From positions 1-64,000 of the forward strand of contig NZ_BMHE01000036.1 in NCBI RefSeq assembly GCF_014640555.1: DNA of 64,000 nt. Direction: 5' to 3'. The notes under the pieces were generated by a model. The model was not told the DNA's origin, did not search any database, and saw only the letters and a list, made by a program, of their open reading frames with translations. Shown piece by piece: positions 43,707 through 52,783 of the stretch (position 1 is the stretch's first letter; each line of letters starts with the position of its first letter). The stretch is from Paenibacillus marchantiophytorum. Lineage in GTDB: Bacteria > Bacillota > Bacilli > Paenibacillales > NBRC-103111. The translations under genes and the position numbers were made by a program.

Positions 43707-44819
43707 TTACTTTGCAGCAGGACTTGCTGCTGGGCTTGCTGCCGGACTTGCCGCTGGAGCTGGGTTCGCTTCCGCTTTCGGCAAGTTATTCGTTTCAATC
43801 AATTTGGGGTATTCTGTTTCTGCAAACTCAGATAGCGATTTTTCTGCCAACTGCGATTTGATTTGTGTTTTCATCGTATCATCCAGTGGCTTCGTGCTTC
43901 TGGATTCCACTTTCATAACATGGTACCCGAAAGAGGATTCTACCGGATCGCTAACTGTGTTCAAAGGCAGTGTCATAGTCGCTTGTTTGAACTCAGGCAC
44001 CCATTGGTTCACATCGGCATCTTTGTACGTACCGCCAGCGTCTTTGGAACCTGGATCATCGGAGTACTCTTTCGCAAGCGCTGCAAAATCGCCCTTATTA
44101 TCCAATTTGGCTTTCACTTCTTTCGCTCTGGCCAAGGCTTCATCTTTGGTGCGCAGATCTTTTTGCGTTGCCGCATCTTTCAAGGAAATAAGAATATGGC
44201 TAACTGTTGCGATATCAAAAGCATGCGCTGCTGCTTGCTCGTTGTAGGCATCTTGAACCGCTTTGTCCGTAATTTTGGTTTCCATGCTGCCCATTGTGTA
44301 GAAGCTCATTTTCATCAAGGATTCGATATCTTTCAATTCGATCCCGTTGTCTTTCAACTGCTTGTCCATTCCGCCTTCTTGTTTACCGAAGTAATCCGTA
44401 ATAGCTTTCATTTGCTCGGTTACTTGCTTGTCTGCATCCGTCTTCACTTTATCGTCTGCCTTGGCGGATAGAACGCGGAAAGTTACCATTTGTTTCAACA
44501 TGTCTTGTTGAAAAGCAGGATCTGTCATGTATTGCGCCAATTGCGGCGAAAACATTTTGTTCACATTGATGAAGGAGTTAAACTCGGCGCGAGTAATCTT
44601 GCCGCCATCCTTATACGTTGCGATCACATCGGCAGGGTTTCCTGTCGTTGCTGGCGCTGCAGTAGTTGCAGAAGGTGAAGCGGAAGCAGTCGCTGTAGCT
44701 CCGCCTTCTTTTTTACTACCACATCCGCTTAATACTGAAAATGCCACGACAGCAGCCGCCACGGTCACGATCATTTTTTTGGATAAAAGTCGTTGTTTGC
44801 TAGTATGATTTGGCAACAT
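43707..44819 (-). CDS. prsA: PrsA-like foldase lipoprotein (PpiC family)
   Basis: 370-residue extracytoplasmic chaperone and peptidyl-prolyl isomerase. The signal peptide ends in lipobox LSGC with C33 as lipid-modified residue. A Ala/Thr/Ser-rich linker, a SurA-like N-lobe and a parvulin domain (about 205-310) with SHILISLKD, DDPGSKDAGGTY and GYHVMKVESR follow. The C-terminus is a short Pro-Ala-Ala-Ser tandem repeat, probably disordered. The start lies within the last codons of mfd (20-base overlap), so translation may be coupled. Confidence 0.93.
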   Translation of the reverse strand: MLPNHTSKQRLLSKKMIVTVAAAVVAFSVLSGCGSKKEGGATATASASPSATTAAPATTGNPADVIATYKDGGKITRAEFNSFINVNKMFSPQLAQYMTDPAFQQDMLKQMVTFRVLSAKADDKVKTDADKQVTEQMKAITDYFGKQEGGMDKQLKDNGIELKDIESLMKMSFYTMGSMETKITDKAVQDAYNEQAAAHAFDIATVSHILISLKDAATQKDLRTKDEALARAKEVKAKLDNKGDFAALAKEYSDDPGSKDAGGTYKDADVNQWVPEFKQATMTLPLNTVSDPVESSFGYHVMKVESRSTKPLDDTMKTQIKSQLAEKSLSEFAETEYPKLIETNNLPKAEANPAPAASPAASPAASPAAK

Positions 44820-47800
44820 CCTTTAATTCCCCTTTCGTTTTCAAAACATCCTTATATTGTACCAAAAATTTCTCCACCAATTCGATGGAAGCTTCTGGTT
44901 TCAAGCCTTTACAGCGAATAACTATTTGCAACTGAGGATCTGCGTTAAGCTTGATACGACCATCAAAGCCTTTGGACAAGGCAATAAGCTTCTGTCCATC
45001 CAGCCTGCCATTTTGGTCAATATGCACCTTAATGAGGTAATCTTCCCCTTTTTGGCTGATCGTTTCAATCCGATAATCCGAACCGTACGCTTTCAAACGA
45101 GCCACTGACAGTAAGTTGAAGACGGATTGCGGCAGATCACCGAAGCGATCCACGAGCTCATCATGCAGATCCGCGGCTTCTTCCAATGTGCGAATGGCGG
45201 CCACTTTTTTGTAAATTTCGATTTTCTGCATGCTGTCGTAGATGTAGTCGGATGGTAAATACGCGTCCAATTGTATATCGATCGAAGTATGCCATTCCGG
45301 CTCGGGAATGACCGCTTCTCCATCTATTTCTAGTTTCAGCTTTGCAATTTCTTCAGCTAGCATTTGGGAATATAAATCAAAACCAACCGAGGCAATGAAG
45401 CCATGCTGCTCTGCGCCAAGCAAATTGCCAGCGCCGCGAATCGATAAATCCCTCATGGCAATTTTAAAGCCTGAACCAAGTTCTGTAAACTCTTTAATCG
45501 CTTGAAGCCGTTTCTCGGCTACTTCGGTCAGCACTTTATCACGCTGATACGTAAAATACGCATAGGCTACGCGGTTGGAACGGCCTACACGGCCCCGCAG
45601 CTGGTACAACTGAGAGAGCCCCATTTTATCAGCATCATGCACAATCAGTGTGTTGACGTTCGGAATATCGACACCGGTCTCAATAATACTCGTACTTACG
45701 AGCACATCATACTCACCGTCAAGGAAATCCAGAATGGTCTTCTCCAGTTCCTGCTCGCCCATCTGTCCGTGTGCAACGGTCACTCGAGCATCCGGAATCA
45801 TCATCGAGATCTGGTCAGCCATCTGGGTGATGCCCTGAACGCGGTTGTAGAGATAGTACACCTGACCCTCACGGGCCAGCTCCCTCTCAATCGCTTCCCT
45901 TACCAGCGTTGGTCCGTACTCGACCACATAGGTCTGTACCGGGAACCGGTTCTCAGGCGGTGTCTCGATAACCGATAAATCGCGGACACCGAGCATCGAC
46001 ATGTGCAGGGTACGTGGAATCGGCGTCGCCGTCAGCGTGAGCACATCCACATTGGTCTTGAGCCGTTTCAGCTTCTCTTTGTGGGACACACCGAAACGCT
46101 GCTCCTCATCGACAATCAGCAAGCCCAAATCCTTGAACTGAACATCCTGCGACAACAGGCGGTGCGTTCCGATTACGACGTCAACCGTGCCTTTTTTAAC
46201 ACCTTTCATAACCTCGGTCTGCTCTTTCTTGGAGCGGAACCGACTCAACACTTTCACATTAAACGGATAGCCGGAGAATCGCTCCCGGAACGTTTCGTAG
46301 TGCTGCTGCGCCAGAATCGTCGTTGGCACCAATACAGCAACTTGCTTGCCATCGATGGCCGCCTTGAAGGCTGCACGCACCGCAACCTCTGTTTTGCCGT
46401 AGCCAACGTCGCCGCAGAGCAAACGGTCCATCGGACGCGACTTCTCCATATCGACTTTGATCTCTTCAATCGCACGAAGCTGATCCCGTGTTTCGTCATA
46501 AGGGAACATCGCTTCGAACTCATTCTGATAGGAGCTGTCTTTGCTGAATCCATAGCCCGTCGTCGCCTGACGCTCGGCATACAACTTGATGAGCTCATCG
46601 GCAATATCCTTGACGGATGCGCGCGCCTTGCTCTTCACTCTGGCCCAGTCTGCGCCGCCCAGCTTATAAACCTTAGGCTCCTTCTCTTCGGAACCCACGT
46701 ACTTCTGGATCAAATCAATCTGGTCGATCGGCACGGAGAGCTTATCGCCGCCTGCGTACATAATGTGCAGGTAATCCTTATGGATACCGCCCACTTCGAG
46801 GGTCCCGATGCCTACGTATTTCCCGATCCCATGATTCACGTGAACAACATAGTCGCCGACCTTCAACTCTTGATAGCTTTTGATCCGCTCGGCATTCTCG
46901 AGCTTCTTCTCGACTTTGCGAGCTTTGCGCTGCTTCTGCGTGAAGATCTCGCCTTCTGTGATCACAACCAGATGAATCGAGGGCATTTCAAAGCCGGTTT
47001 GCAGATTCCCATCGACAATCTCGGGGATTTCGATTTGGTAATCCTGCAGTACCCGCCTCACGCGCTCCGCCCGGTCTTCCCCATTGGCAAGCAGGATCAC
47101 CTGACTGCCGTTCTTCTTCCACCGCTCCATCTCCGCTTTGAGCAAATTCATTTGTCCGTGAAAGTTTTGCATCACACGGCTAACGAAGTTTACGATATTC
47201 TGCGGTTGAATCCCCACCACTTGGCGAAGGAACAACGATAGATATAAGGTCGGGAAAGGCCTGCGATGGAGCAGGGTTTCGTAGGATTTGGACAGCACAA
47301 ATGCCGGCAAGCTCTTCCCCTCAGTCAGCGCATGCATCATCCACTCTGCCTCATCGCGTTCCAGCTGTTTCGCCGTTTCAAGCAAACGGGCCGGTTCGTC
47401 GATAATCAGCACAGCATCCTTAGGCATGTAGTCAATAAGGGTCTGTCTTTCCGTATATAACAGAGAAATATATTTATAAATGCCGGGGAAGGTTTGCCCT
47501 TCACGGAGCAGCTCGATATCGTGCCCGATTCCTTCCAGAAGCTTGTCTTTCGATGACCGGTCGGACATCTTCTCCAATTGGGCTTGCAGGAGCTCATAAG
47601 CACCCTGAGCCGCTGATTGTAATCGCTTTCTATCCGCTTGAATCTCACGGCACGGAGGGATCGTGATCGACGTCAATTTATCTATTGACCGTTGGTCACT
47701 CACATCGAATGTCCGAATAGAGTCTACGTCCACATCAAAAAGCTCAATACGAATCGCATTCTCCGATGTCAACGGGAACAAATCGAGAATACCCCCGCGA

Positions 47801-48327
47801 ACACTCATCTCCCCCTTGGTCTCTACCCGCTCCACGCGCTCGTAACCAAGATTGGATAACGTGCCTAGCAGCTCTTCCAATTGAACCGTATCGCCTACGT
47901 TGACCGTAACGCGCGACTCCTCGAAAACTTGCTTAATCGGAAGCAGTCTTCTCACACCTGCGAACGGCGCAATAACAACCCCGCGATAACCACCCGCGAG
48001 CTTCGTGAGAACGTCAATACGCTGCGCCAGCATCTCCGGGCTTGAAGCCGCTTCTTCGGCCGTCAAAAGCTCTTGAGATGGATAGAGCAGCACTTCATCC
48101 GTGGATAAACATTCTAGTAAATCCTCCGCTATTTTTTGAGCGGCAAACATATTATGAGTAACAATGAATAGCGGGCGATTCAGATCTCGGGTGAGTGTTG
48201 CAATCATCACCTGCTTAGAGGAGCCGGTAAGTCCGGCAACGAGCTGCTCTCTCATCTCGGACCTGATGCCTGTCACGATCGTTTGAAAGTCGGTATCCGC
48301 AGAAAAAGCTTGAATTAAAGCTTGCAA
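44800..48327 (-). CDS. mfd: Transcription-repair coupling factor Mfd
   Basis: 1175-residue ATPase that removes stalled RNA polymerase and recruits UvrA. It has a UvrB-like N-terminal region and an RNA polymerase-interacting domain (about 495-560, with DYVVHVNHGIGKYVGI). The RecG-like motor domains carry Walker A CGDVGYGKTEVA, DEEQ box IVDEEQRFG, TATPIPRTL and QLRGRVGRS, and a C-terminal TRCF domain ends the protein. Length normal. It lies between fin and prsA in the standard order. Confidence 0.97.
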   Translation of the reverse strand: MQALIQAFSADTDFQTIVTGIRSEMREQLVAGLTGSSKQVMIATLTRDLNRPLFIVTHNMFAAQKIAEDLLECLSTDEVLLYPSQELLTAEEAASSPEMLAQRIDVLTKLAGGYRGVVIAPFAGVRRLLPIKQVFEESRVTVNVGDTVQLEELLGTLSNLGYERVERVETKGEMSVRGGILDLFPLTSENAIRIELFDVDVDSIRTFDVSDQRSIDKLTSITIPPCREIQADRKRLQSAAQGAYELLQAQLEKMSDRSSKDKLLEGIGHDIELLREGQTFPGIYKYISLLYTERQTLIDYMPKDAVLIIDEPARLLETAKQLERDEAEWMMHALTEGKSLPAFVLSKSYETLLHRRPFPTLYLSLFLRQVVGIQPQNIVNFVSRVMQNFHGQMNLLKAEMERWKKNGSQVILLANGEDRAERVRRVLQDYQIEIPEIVDGNLQTGFEMPSIHLVVITEGEIFTQKQRKARKVEKKLENAERIKSYQELKVGDYVVHVNHGIGKYVGIGTLEVGGIHKDYLHIMYAGGDKLSVPIDQIDLIQKYVGSEEKEPKVYKLGGADWARVKSKARASVKDIADELIKLYAERQATTGYGFSKDSSYQNEFEAMFPYDETRDQLRAIEEIKVDMEKSRPMDRLLCGDVGYGKTEVAVRAAFKAAIDGKQVAVLVPTTILAQQHYETFRERFSGYPFNVKVLSRFRSKKEQTEVMKGVKKGTVDVVIGTHRLLSQDVQFKDLGLLIVDEEQRFGVSHKEKLKRLKTNVDVLTLTATPIPRTLHMSMLGVRDLSVIETPPENRFPVQTYVVEYGPTLVREAIERELAREGQVYYLYNRVQGITQMADQISMMIPDARVTVAHGQMGEQELEKTILDFLDGEYDVLVSTSIIETGVDIPNVNTLIVHDADKMGLSQLYQLRGRVGRSNRVAYAYFTYQRDKVLTEVAEKRLQAIKEFTELGSGFKIAMRDLSIRGAGNLLGAEQHGFIASVGFDLYSQMLAEEIAKLKLEIDGEAVIPEPEWHTSIDIQLDAYLPSDYIYDSMQKIEIYKKVAAIRTLEEAADLHDELVDRFGDLPQSVFNLLSVARLKAYGSDYRIETISQKGEDYLIKVHIDQNGRLDGQKLIALSKGFDGRIKLNADPQLQIVIRCKGLKPEASIELVEKFLVQYKDVLKTKGELKDVAKSY

Positions 48328-48345
48328 ACAAGTACACTCCTCTCA

Positions 48346-48378
48346 CAAAAAGAAGCCTTGGCACGCTTGCCTCGGCTA
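48346..48378 (-). terminator. fin terminator (candidate)
   Basis: AGCC and GGCA pair with TGCC and GGCT around AGCG with a small internal loop, followed by TCTTTTTG on the minus strand, between fin and mfd. Confidence 0.6.
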
Positions 48379-48401
48379 TTAACTCTTTATCTTCTTGAAT
48401 T

Positions 48402-48629
48402 TTATTGCAACGGACTGGCCAGCAGGGAAAGCTCCGGGTTCGCTTCTAACGCTTCACGACAGTAGTCGCAAACAACCCTAACCGTAACATCTCCATTCGT
48501 GTTATACGATATTATATCTCTACGCTCATCGGGGGTCAAGAAATGGAAACCTAACTGCTGTTCCGTAATCTCATGCTGATTAATTTCCCCTACGAAGGTA
48601 TGACAATGCCTGCAAATATACTTAATCAT
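48402..48629 (-). CDS. fin: Anti-sigma-F factor Fin
   Basis: 75 residues with two zinc-binding CxxC pairs, CRHC near the N-terminus and CDYC near the C-terminus, and the LTPDERRDIISYNTNGD core that matches B. subtilis Fin (YabK). Fin is made in the forespore under sigma-F and then shuts sigma-F down, helping the switch to sigma-G. A sigma-F-like promoter is visible upstream. It lies between pth and mfd as expected. Confidence 0.93.
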   Translation of the reverse strand: MIKYICRHCHTFVGEINQHEITEQQLGFHFLTPDERRDIISYNTNGDVTVRVVCDYCREALEANPELSLLASPLQ

Positions 48630-48664
48630 ATATGTATGCCTCCTTCACTTATTCGATTACATCC

Positions 48665-48693
48665 TAGTATGACCATTCTTCGGATAAATTAGC
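48665..48693 (-). promoter_or_regulatory. fin sigma-F-type promoter (candidate)
   Basis: Minus-strand GGTCATACTA (48665-48674) fits the sigma-F -10 consensus GGNNANAHTR at every position; a -35 GCTAA (48689-48693, consensus GYWTA, one mismatch) lies 14 bp upstream. The -10 also fits sigma-G (CATACTA). Confidence 0.55.
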
Positions 48694-48761
48694 CGAATGT
48701 GCCATTGGCATTTTCGAATAAGGAACTTGCATACAATGAGTTTGAAGCGACCCAGCCGCCT

Positions 48762-49322
48762 TTATTTATTAAATTTCCCCATCGTCTTCTCAAAGGATTC
48801 TTCCAAACTGAACAGCATCGCTTCACAGGTAAGATCAAGCACGTCATCGATCGACTTCATCTCTTCTTTGGAGAAGTTCGATAAGACATAATCAGCAATA
48901 TTGTAACCTGGTGCCGGTCTGTTCACACCTATGCGAATCCGATTGAAACTCTGCGTTCCCGCATGTTGAATGATCGATTTAATCCCATTGTGGCCACCTG
49001 GACTTCCTTGATAACGGAGCCGTATCTGACCGAAAGAGGTGTCCATATCATCATAAATGATCGTCACATCTTCCAGCTTCGCTTTGTAGAAATCCAGGAA
49101 GGCTCTCATCGACTCGCCGGACAAATTCATATAGGTCATCGGCTTCAGTAAATACACCTTCGTGCCATTCACATTGCCTTCGCCAAGAAGCCCTTTGCCT
49201 TTATTTTGAAAAGAAGAGATTCCCCATTTGGCAGCAAAACGGTCGATGGCCATGAAACCGACATTATGCCGGTTCAGCTCATATTGTTTACCCGGGTTAC
49301 CCAGTCCAATAAAACATTTCAT
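48762..49322 (-). CDS. pth: Peptidyl-tRNA hydrolase (SpoVC)
   Basis: Releases tRNA from peptidyl-tRNAs that drop off ribosomes. Family motifs are GLGNPGKQYELNRHNVGF with the catalytic histidine (H19), KPMTYMNLSG, DDMD, and GSPGGHNGIKSI. 186 residues is the usual length. It follows ctc by about 350 bases with a possible plus-strand small gene in between. Confidence 0.97.
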   Translation of the reverse strand: MKCFIGLGNPGKQYELNRHNVGFMAIDRFAAKWGISSFQNKGKGLLGEGNVNGTKVYLLKPMTYMNLSGESMRAFLDFYKAKLEDVTIIYDDMDTSFGQIRLRYQGSPGGHNGIKSIIQHAGTQSFNRIRIGVNRPAPGYNIADYVLSNFSKEEMKSIDDVLDLTCEAMLFSLEESFEKTMGKFNK

Positions 49323-49398
49323 CTTCTTCTAAGTCCTCCTAGATCTAATCAGGCTTTAACGTTATTCAAATCCAACAATTGCGGGTGAATCGGTGAAT

Positions 49399-49599
49399 AT
49401 GTATGTAAACGGTCAAAAGCTTACCAGCAATCTGCATTACCAAGATCATCTGAATGCCGTTATTCCCGTCCAAGTATACTATCAAAATCACCATAAGGAT
49501 ATAGGCTTCATCGAAATTTACAGCCCGCATTTCGTCAAAATAAATCATACATTTTATAATCGAAAAACACACGTTTTTCTTTCACGGCCTGGATATTAA
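49399..49599 (+). CDS. Possible small protein, unrecognised
   Basis: A 66-residue frame on the opposite strand to its neighbours (an upstream GTG at 49393 is an alternative start). It reads as a plausible soluble protein: starts MYVNGQKLTSNL and has a Tyr/His/Asn-rich middle with alternating hydrophobic residues. A GGTGA lies about 10 bases before the ATG, and a bidirectional hairpin terminator follows 25 bases after the stop. It does not overlap another gene. No family recognised; it could be chance in a 350-base gap. Confidence 0.4.
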   Translation: MYVNGQKLTSNLHYQDHLNAVIPVQVYYQNHHKDIGFIEIYSPHFVKINHTFYNRKTHVFLSRPGY

Positions 49600-49622
49600 A
49601 CGCTTTCAGTAGGCAAACAAAA

Positions 49623-49652
49623 GATACCCCCGCTCATCAAGCAGGGGTACCT
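49623..49652. terminator. Bidirectional terminator between ctc and the small plus-strand frame
   Basis: GATACCCCCGC-loop-GCAGGGGTACC with T-rich flanks on both sides; mainly serves ctc on the minus strand. Confidence 0.8.
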
Positions 49653-49668
49653 TCTTCTCGCTAGTCTG

Positions 49669-50313
49669 CTACACCGGCTGTCCGGCCGTAGCCGCTTCAT
49701 TCGATGTCTCTGCTTCACCGATTCTTTCCTCGTTGTTGGCCGCCTGCGGCTCCTCAGTTTCCTTCTGCGGCGCTAGCACGGTAAGTATTAAATCATTGGC
49801 ATCCGATTTCACTTCAATGCCTGCAGGAACAGAAATTTGATTCACCAGCATGTTCTCCCCGAGACCAACACCGGTAATATCAACCTTGATGGAACTAGGG
49901 ATCTGACTTGGCAAACAGCGAATTTCCAGCTCATGCATTTGAATTTGCAGAATCCCGCCTTCTTTGGCACCCTCCGCTTCGCCGACGAAATCAAGGGAGA
50001 CCACCGTCTTGACCGGCTCATCCATATTAATTTGGTGGAAATCAATATGCAGCAGTTGGAGATTCAGCGGATTGCGCTGGATCTCATTGATCATCACAGG
50101 CTGTCTGCCGCCGCCATCCGGCAAATCCAGATCGATAATTGCGTGCGGATTGCGCTGGAGCAGCGCAGTTAATTCCTTTTGATCAACGGTAATGACCGTA
50201 GCAGCCACTTTCTTGCCATACACGACAGCAGGAACTCTGCCTTTCAGCCGCAGCTGTTTAATATCTGATTTGGTAACGTCCTTGCGCGCTTCAGCTTTTA
50301 ACGAAAATGCCAT
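49669..50313 (-). CDS. ctc: Ribosomal protein L25/general stress protein Ctc
   Basis: 214-residue long form of bL25 that binds 5S rRNA. N-terminal L25 domain (about 1-92; LRLKGRVPAVVYGK, LLHIDFHQI), a C-terminal TL5 beta domain (about 95-185) and an acidic Glu/Ala/Asn-rich tail. AGGAGG lies upstream. In many Bacillales prs lies between glmU and ctc; here ctc directly follows glmU with a 140-base gap. No sigma-B-type promoter was found. Confidence 0.95.
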   Translation of the reverse strand: MAFSLKAEARKDVTKSDIKQLRLKGRVPAVVYGKKVAATVITVDQKELTALLQRNPHAIIDLDLPDGGGRQPVMINEIQRNPLNLQLLHIDFHQINMDEPVKTVVSLDFVGEAEGAKEGGILQIQMHELEIRCLPSQIPSSIKVDITGVGLGENMLVNQISVPAGIEVKSDANDLILTVLAPQKETEEPQAANNEERIGEAETSNEAATAGQPV

Positions 50314-50455
50314 AAGAAAAAGAACCTCCTAAGGGTTTTGCTCGGCGCCCTCACTTTCATAAGGGATCCTGAGTGGGGCATAGCTAATGCATAGCGTACC
50401 CAACCTTAAGAAGTTCCATCCAAAATTTGCTGCCATTTGTACAAAATGCCGCTGC

Positions 50456-51859
50456 TTACTCTTTACTGCTTTTATTGGCTTTCTTTGCCTTCATGCGGGA
50501 TTTAATTTTGTCCGCATAGCCAGGCTTATTAGTTTGACGCTCACGGGCAATCGCCAGATCGCCGTCTGGCACAGCATGCGTAATTGTAGAGCCAGCAACG
50601 ACATAAGCGCCATTGCCAATTTTCACAGGAGCAATCAAATTCACATTGCTGCCCACGAAAGCATCATCGCCGATTTCCGTTAAGCTCTTATTGAAACCAT
50701 CGTAATTGACGGTGATAGCGCCGCAACCGATGTTAACATTCGTGCCTACAACCGCATCGCCTACGTAGCTTAAGTGAGAGACTTTGCTGCCATCGCCAAG
50801 CGTCGCGTTCTTAATCTCTACGAAATCGCCGATTTTCACTTGTTTCCCGATAATAGCGCCCGGTCGAAGATAAGCGAAAGGACCGACACTAGCTTCATTA
50901 TCTACGAATGCATCCTGAAGAACGGACTGCTTGATCGTCACTTCATCCTTCACGACGGAGTCGATGATTTCCGTTTGCGGTCCAATCGTACATGCCTCGC
51001 CAATGATTGTGTTTCCACGCAGAATCGTCCCCGGCAGCAGCACCGTGTCAGCCCCAATCGTCACACCCACCTCGATGTAGGTGTTGGACGGATCAATAAT
51101 CGTCACCCCACCCAGCATATGTTCCCGGTTGATGCGCTCTTTGAACAAACGCTCAGCCTCAGCAAGCGCCACACGATCATTAACACCAATAGATTCTGCC
51201 GCATCAACCATGCAATAACCTTGAACAACCTCACTAGCGCTCTTCAGAATGCCAATAACATCTGTCAAATAGTATTCGTTCTGCGTGTTGCTGTTCGTTA
51301 CGGAAGCCAGCGCCTTGAACAACTTCTGATTATCGAAAATATACGTGCCCGTATTGATCTCCTGAACCGCCGCTTCCTCGCTGTTGCAGTCTTTCTGCTC
51401 AACGATGCGTGTTACTTGGCCGTCTTCACCGCGAATGATACGTCCGTAGCCTTGCGGCTCATCGAGCTTCGCAGTCAGAATCGTCGCCGCCGCACCTGAT
51501 TGTTGATGCAGCTCAATCGTGCTTCGCAGCGTCGCTGCCGAGATCAGAGGGGTGTCCCCGCAAATAACAACGGTCATCCCTTCCTCTTCACCCAACGCCT
51601 CCTTCGCTTGAAGGACGGCATGCCCCGTACCTAACTGCTGCTCCTGCAGCGCGTAGTCCGCGAGGTCTCCTAGATAGCCCTTGACCTCTTCCGCTCCAAA
51701 TCCAACAATCACCAATGTTTTTGTAACTTCTATATGCTTCAGCGTATCTACAACATGCCCCACCATCGGTTTACCCACGACAGGATGAAGCACCTTGTAG
51801 AGCTTCGATTTCATCCGTTTCCCTTGTCCTGCTGCTAATACAATCGCCATTAGCTTCAA
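50456..51859 (-). CDS. glmU: Bifunctional GlmU (GlcN-1-P acetyltransferase/UDP-GlcNAc pyrophosphorylase)
   Basis: Makes UDP-N-acetylglucosamine for peptidoglycan. The N-terminal nucleotidyltransferase (about 1-230) has LAAGQGKRMKSKLYKVLHPV, and the C-terminal left-handed beta-helix (about 252-450) has hexapeptide repeats such as GCGAITVNYDG and VGSNVNLIAPV. The 467-residue length is slightly longer than usual because of a lysine-rich tail. It follows spoVG after a terminator, as in B. subtilis (gcaD). Confidence 0.96.
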   Translation of the reverse strand: MKLMAIVLAAGQGKRMKSKLYKVLHPVVGKPMVGHVVDTLKHIEVTKTLVIVGFGAEEVKGYLGDLADYALQEQQLGTGHAVLQAKEALGEEEGMTVVICGDTPLISAATLRSTIELHQQSGAAATILTAKLDEPQGYGRIIRGEDGQVTRIVEQKDCNSEEAAVQEINTGTYIFDNQKLFKALASVTNSNTQNEYYLTDVIGILKSASEVVQGYCMVDAAESIGVNDRVALAEAERLFKERINREHMLGGVTIIDPSNTYIEVGVTIGADTVLLPGTILRGNTIIGEACTIGPQTEIIDSVVKDEVTIKQSVLQDAFVDNEASVGPFAYLRPGAIIGKQVKIGDFVEIKNATLGDGSKVSHLSYVGDAVVGTNVNIGCGAITVNYDGFNKSLTEIGDDAFVGSNVNLIAPVKIGNGAYVVAGSTITHAVPDGDLAIARERQTNKPGYADKIKSRMKAKKANKSSKE

Positions 51860-51951
51860 CGAATATTCAACTCCCTTATTCGAAATTGTTCCCCTATTTT
51901 ATGTTGATGAATGATAATCAGTTCATGACCAAATATAGCATCAATACGCCC

Positions 51952-51982
51952 CAAAAGAAAAGAGAGCCGGGAAGGCTCTCTC
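51952..51982 (-). terminator. spoVG terminator
   Basis: GAGAGCC-TTCCC-GGCTCTC stem followed by TTTTCTTTTGG on the minus strand. Confidence 0.88.
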
Positions 51983-51993
51983 AATAATTGACA

Positions 51994-52278
51994 TTATGCA
52001 CCTTCTTCTATTACCTCTTCCTCAACAGCTGCACGATCATATTCAGCTAAAACGGCTGCTTGAATTTTCTCGCGTGTTGTGGAAGAAATGGGATGGGCGA
52101 TATCACGAAACTCCCCATCTGGTGTCCGTTTGCTAGGCATAGCCACGAACATTCCGTTATTCCCATCGATGACACGTATGTCGTGTACGACGAATTCGTT
52201 ATCAATGGTAATGGAAGCAATCGCCTTCATCCTCCCCTCGGAGTTAACCCGGCGGAGTCTTACATCTGTAATTTGCAC
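51994..52278 (-). CDS. spoVG: Septation/regulatory protein SpoVG
   Basis: 94-residue DNA/RNA-binding regulator of sporulation, septation and envelope genes. MQITDVRLRRVNSEGRMKAIASITIDNEFVVHD-type start and MPSKRTPDGEFRDIAHPI are diagnostic. The start is GTG at 52278 with AAGGTGGTG upstream. It has a near-consensus sigma-H promoter in an AT-rich region and its own terminator. Confidence 0.97.
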   Translation of the reverse strand: MQITDVRLRRVNSEGRMKAIASITIDNEFVVHDIRVIDGNNGMFVAMPSKRTPDGEFRDIAHPISSTTREKIQAAVLAEYDRAAVEEEVIEEGA

Positions 52279-52321
52279 TTGTGTTCACCACCTTTTTCCA
52301 TCTCTGAGACTTGGGTGATAT

Positions 52322-52346
52322 ATTCCACATCGTCATGCAAATTCCT
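52322..52346 (-). promoter_or_regulatory. spoVG sigma-H promoter
   Basis: Minus-strand AGGAATT (52340-52346), 14 bp, then GAAT (52322-52325), fitting RnAGGAWWT-N14-nGAAT. spoVG is the classical sigma-H gene, and the very AT-rich upstream flank (52350-52395) resembles the AbrB-bound region in B. subtilis. Confidence 0.75.
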
Positions 52347-52396
52347 TCTTCTTTTTTTGAAATTTTCGATAATTTTATACAATCTTAATGTTAATG

Positions 52397-52780
52397 TTAA
52401 AATTCGACAGGAATCACAGCAATTAACTCAATTTCGACAAAAACATCGCGTGGCAATCGGGCCACTTCAACCGTTGATCGAGCTGGTTTATGATCTCCAA
52501 AATAGAAACCATAGATCTCATTCAGCTCTGCAAACTGATTCATGTCTTTAAGAAAAACAGTCGCTTTTACAACTTGATCCAAAGAGGAGCCCGCTGCCTC
52601 AAGCACGCCTTTCAAATTCGCGAACACCTGATGCGCTTGTTCCTTGATGCCGCCTTCTACGATCTGTCCGTCCAAACCAAGTGGGATCTGCCCCGAAGTG
52701 AAGAGCAGGTTGCCCAGCTTCACAGCTTGGGAATAAGGTCCGATGGCAGCAGGCGCTGCCGACGTTGAAATCAATTCCAT
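52397..52780 (-). CDS. ridA: Reactive intermediate deaminase RidA (YabJ)
   Basis: 127-residue YjgF/YER057c/UK114-family enzyme that hydrolyses reactive enamines and imines. IGPYSQAVKLGNLLFTSGQIPL near the N-terminus and the substrate arginine in KPARSTVEVARLPRDVFVEIE are present. It starts 3 bases after the purR stop; yabJ follows purR in the same operon in B. subtilis too. Confidence 0.96.
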   Translation of the reverse strand: MELISTSAAPAAIGPYSQAVKLGNLLFTSGQIPLGLDGQIVEGGIKEQAHQVFANLKGVLEAAGSSLDQVVKATVFLKDMNQFAELNEIYGFYFGDHKPARSTVEVARLPRDVFVEIELIAVIPVEF

Positions 52781-52783
52781 CGT

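Noticed and set aside
46003..47241. 412-codon open frame on the plus strand
   Set aside because: Antisense to mfd, no ribosome site, and the mfd protein is complete with all motifs; a codon-usage shadow.
50314..50455. sigma-B promoter before ctc
   Set aside because: A GGGTAC near 50400 resembles the -10 but no GTTT -35 lies at the right distance.
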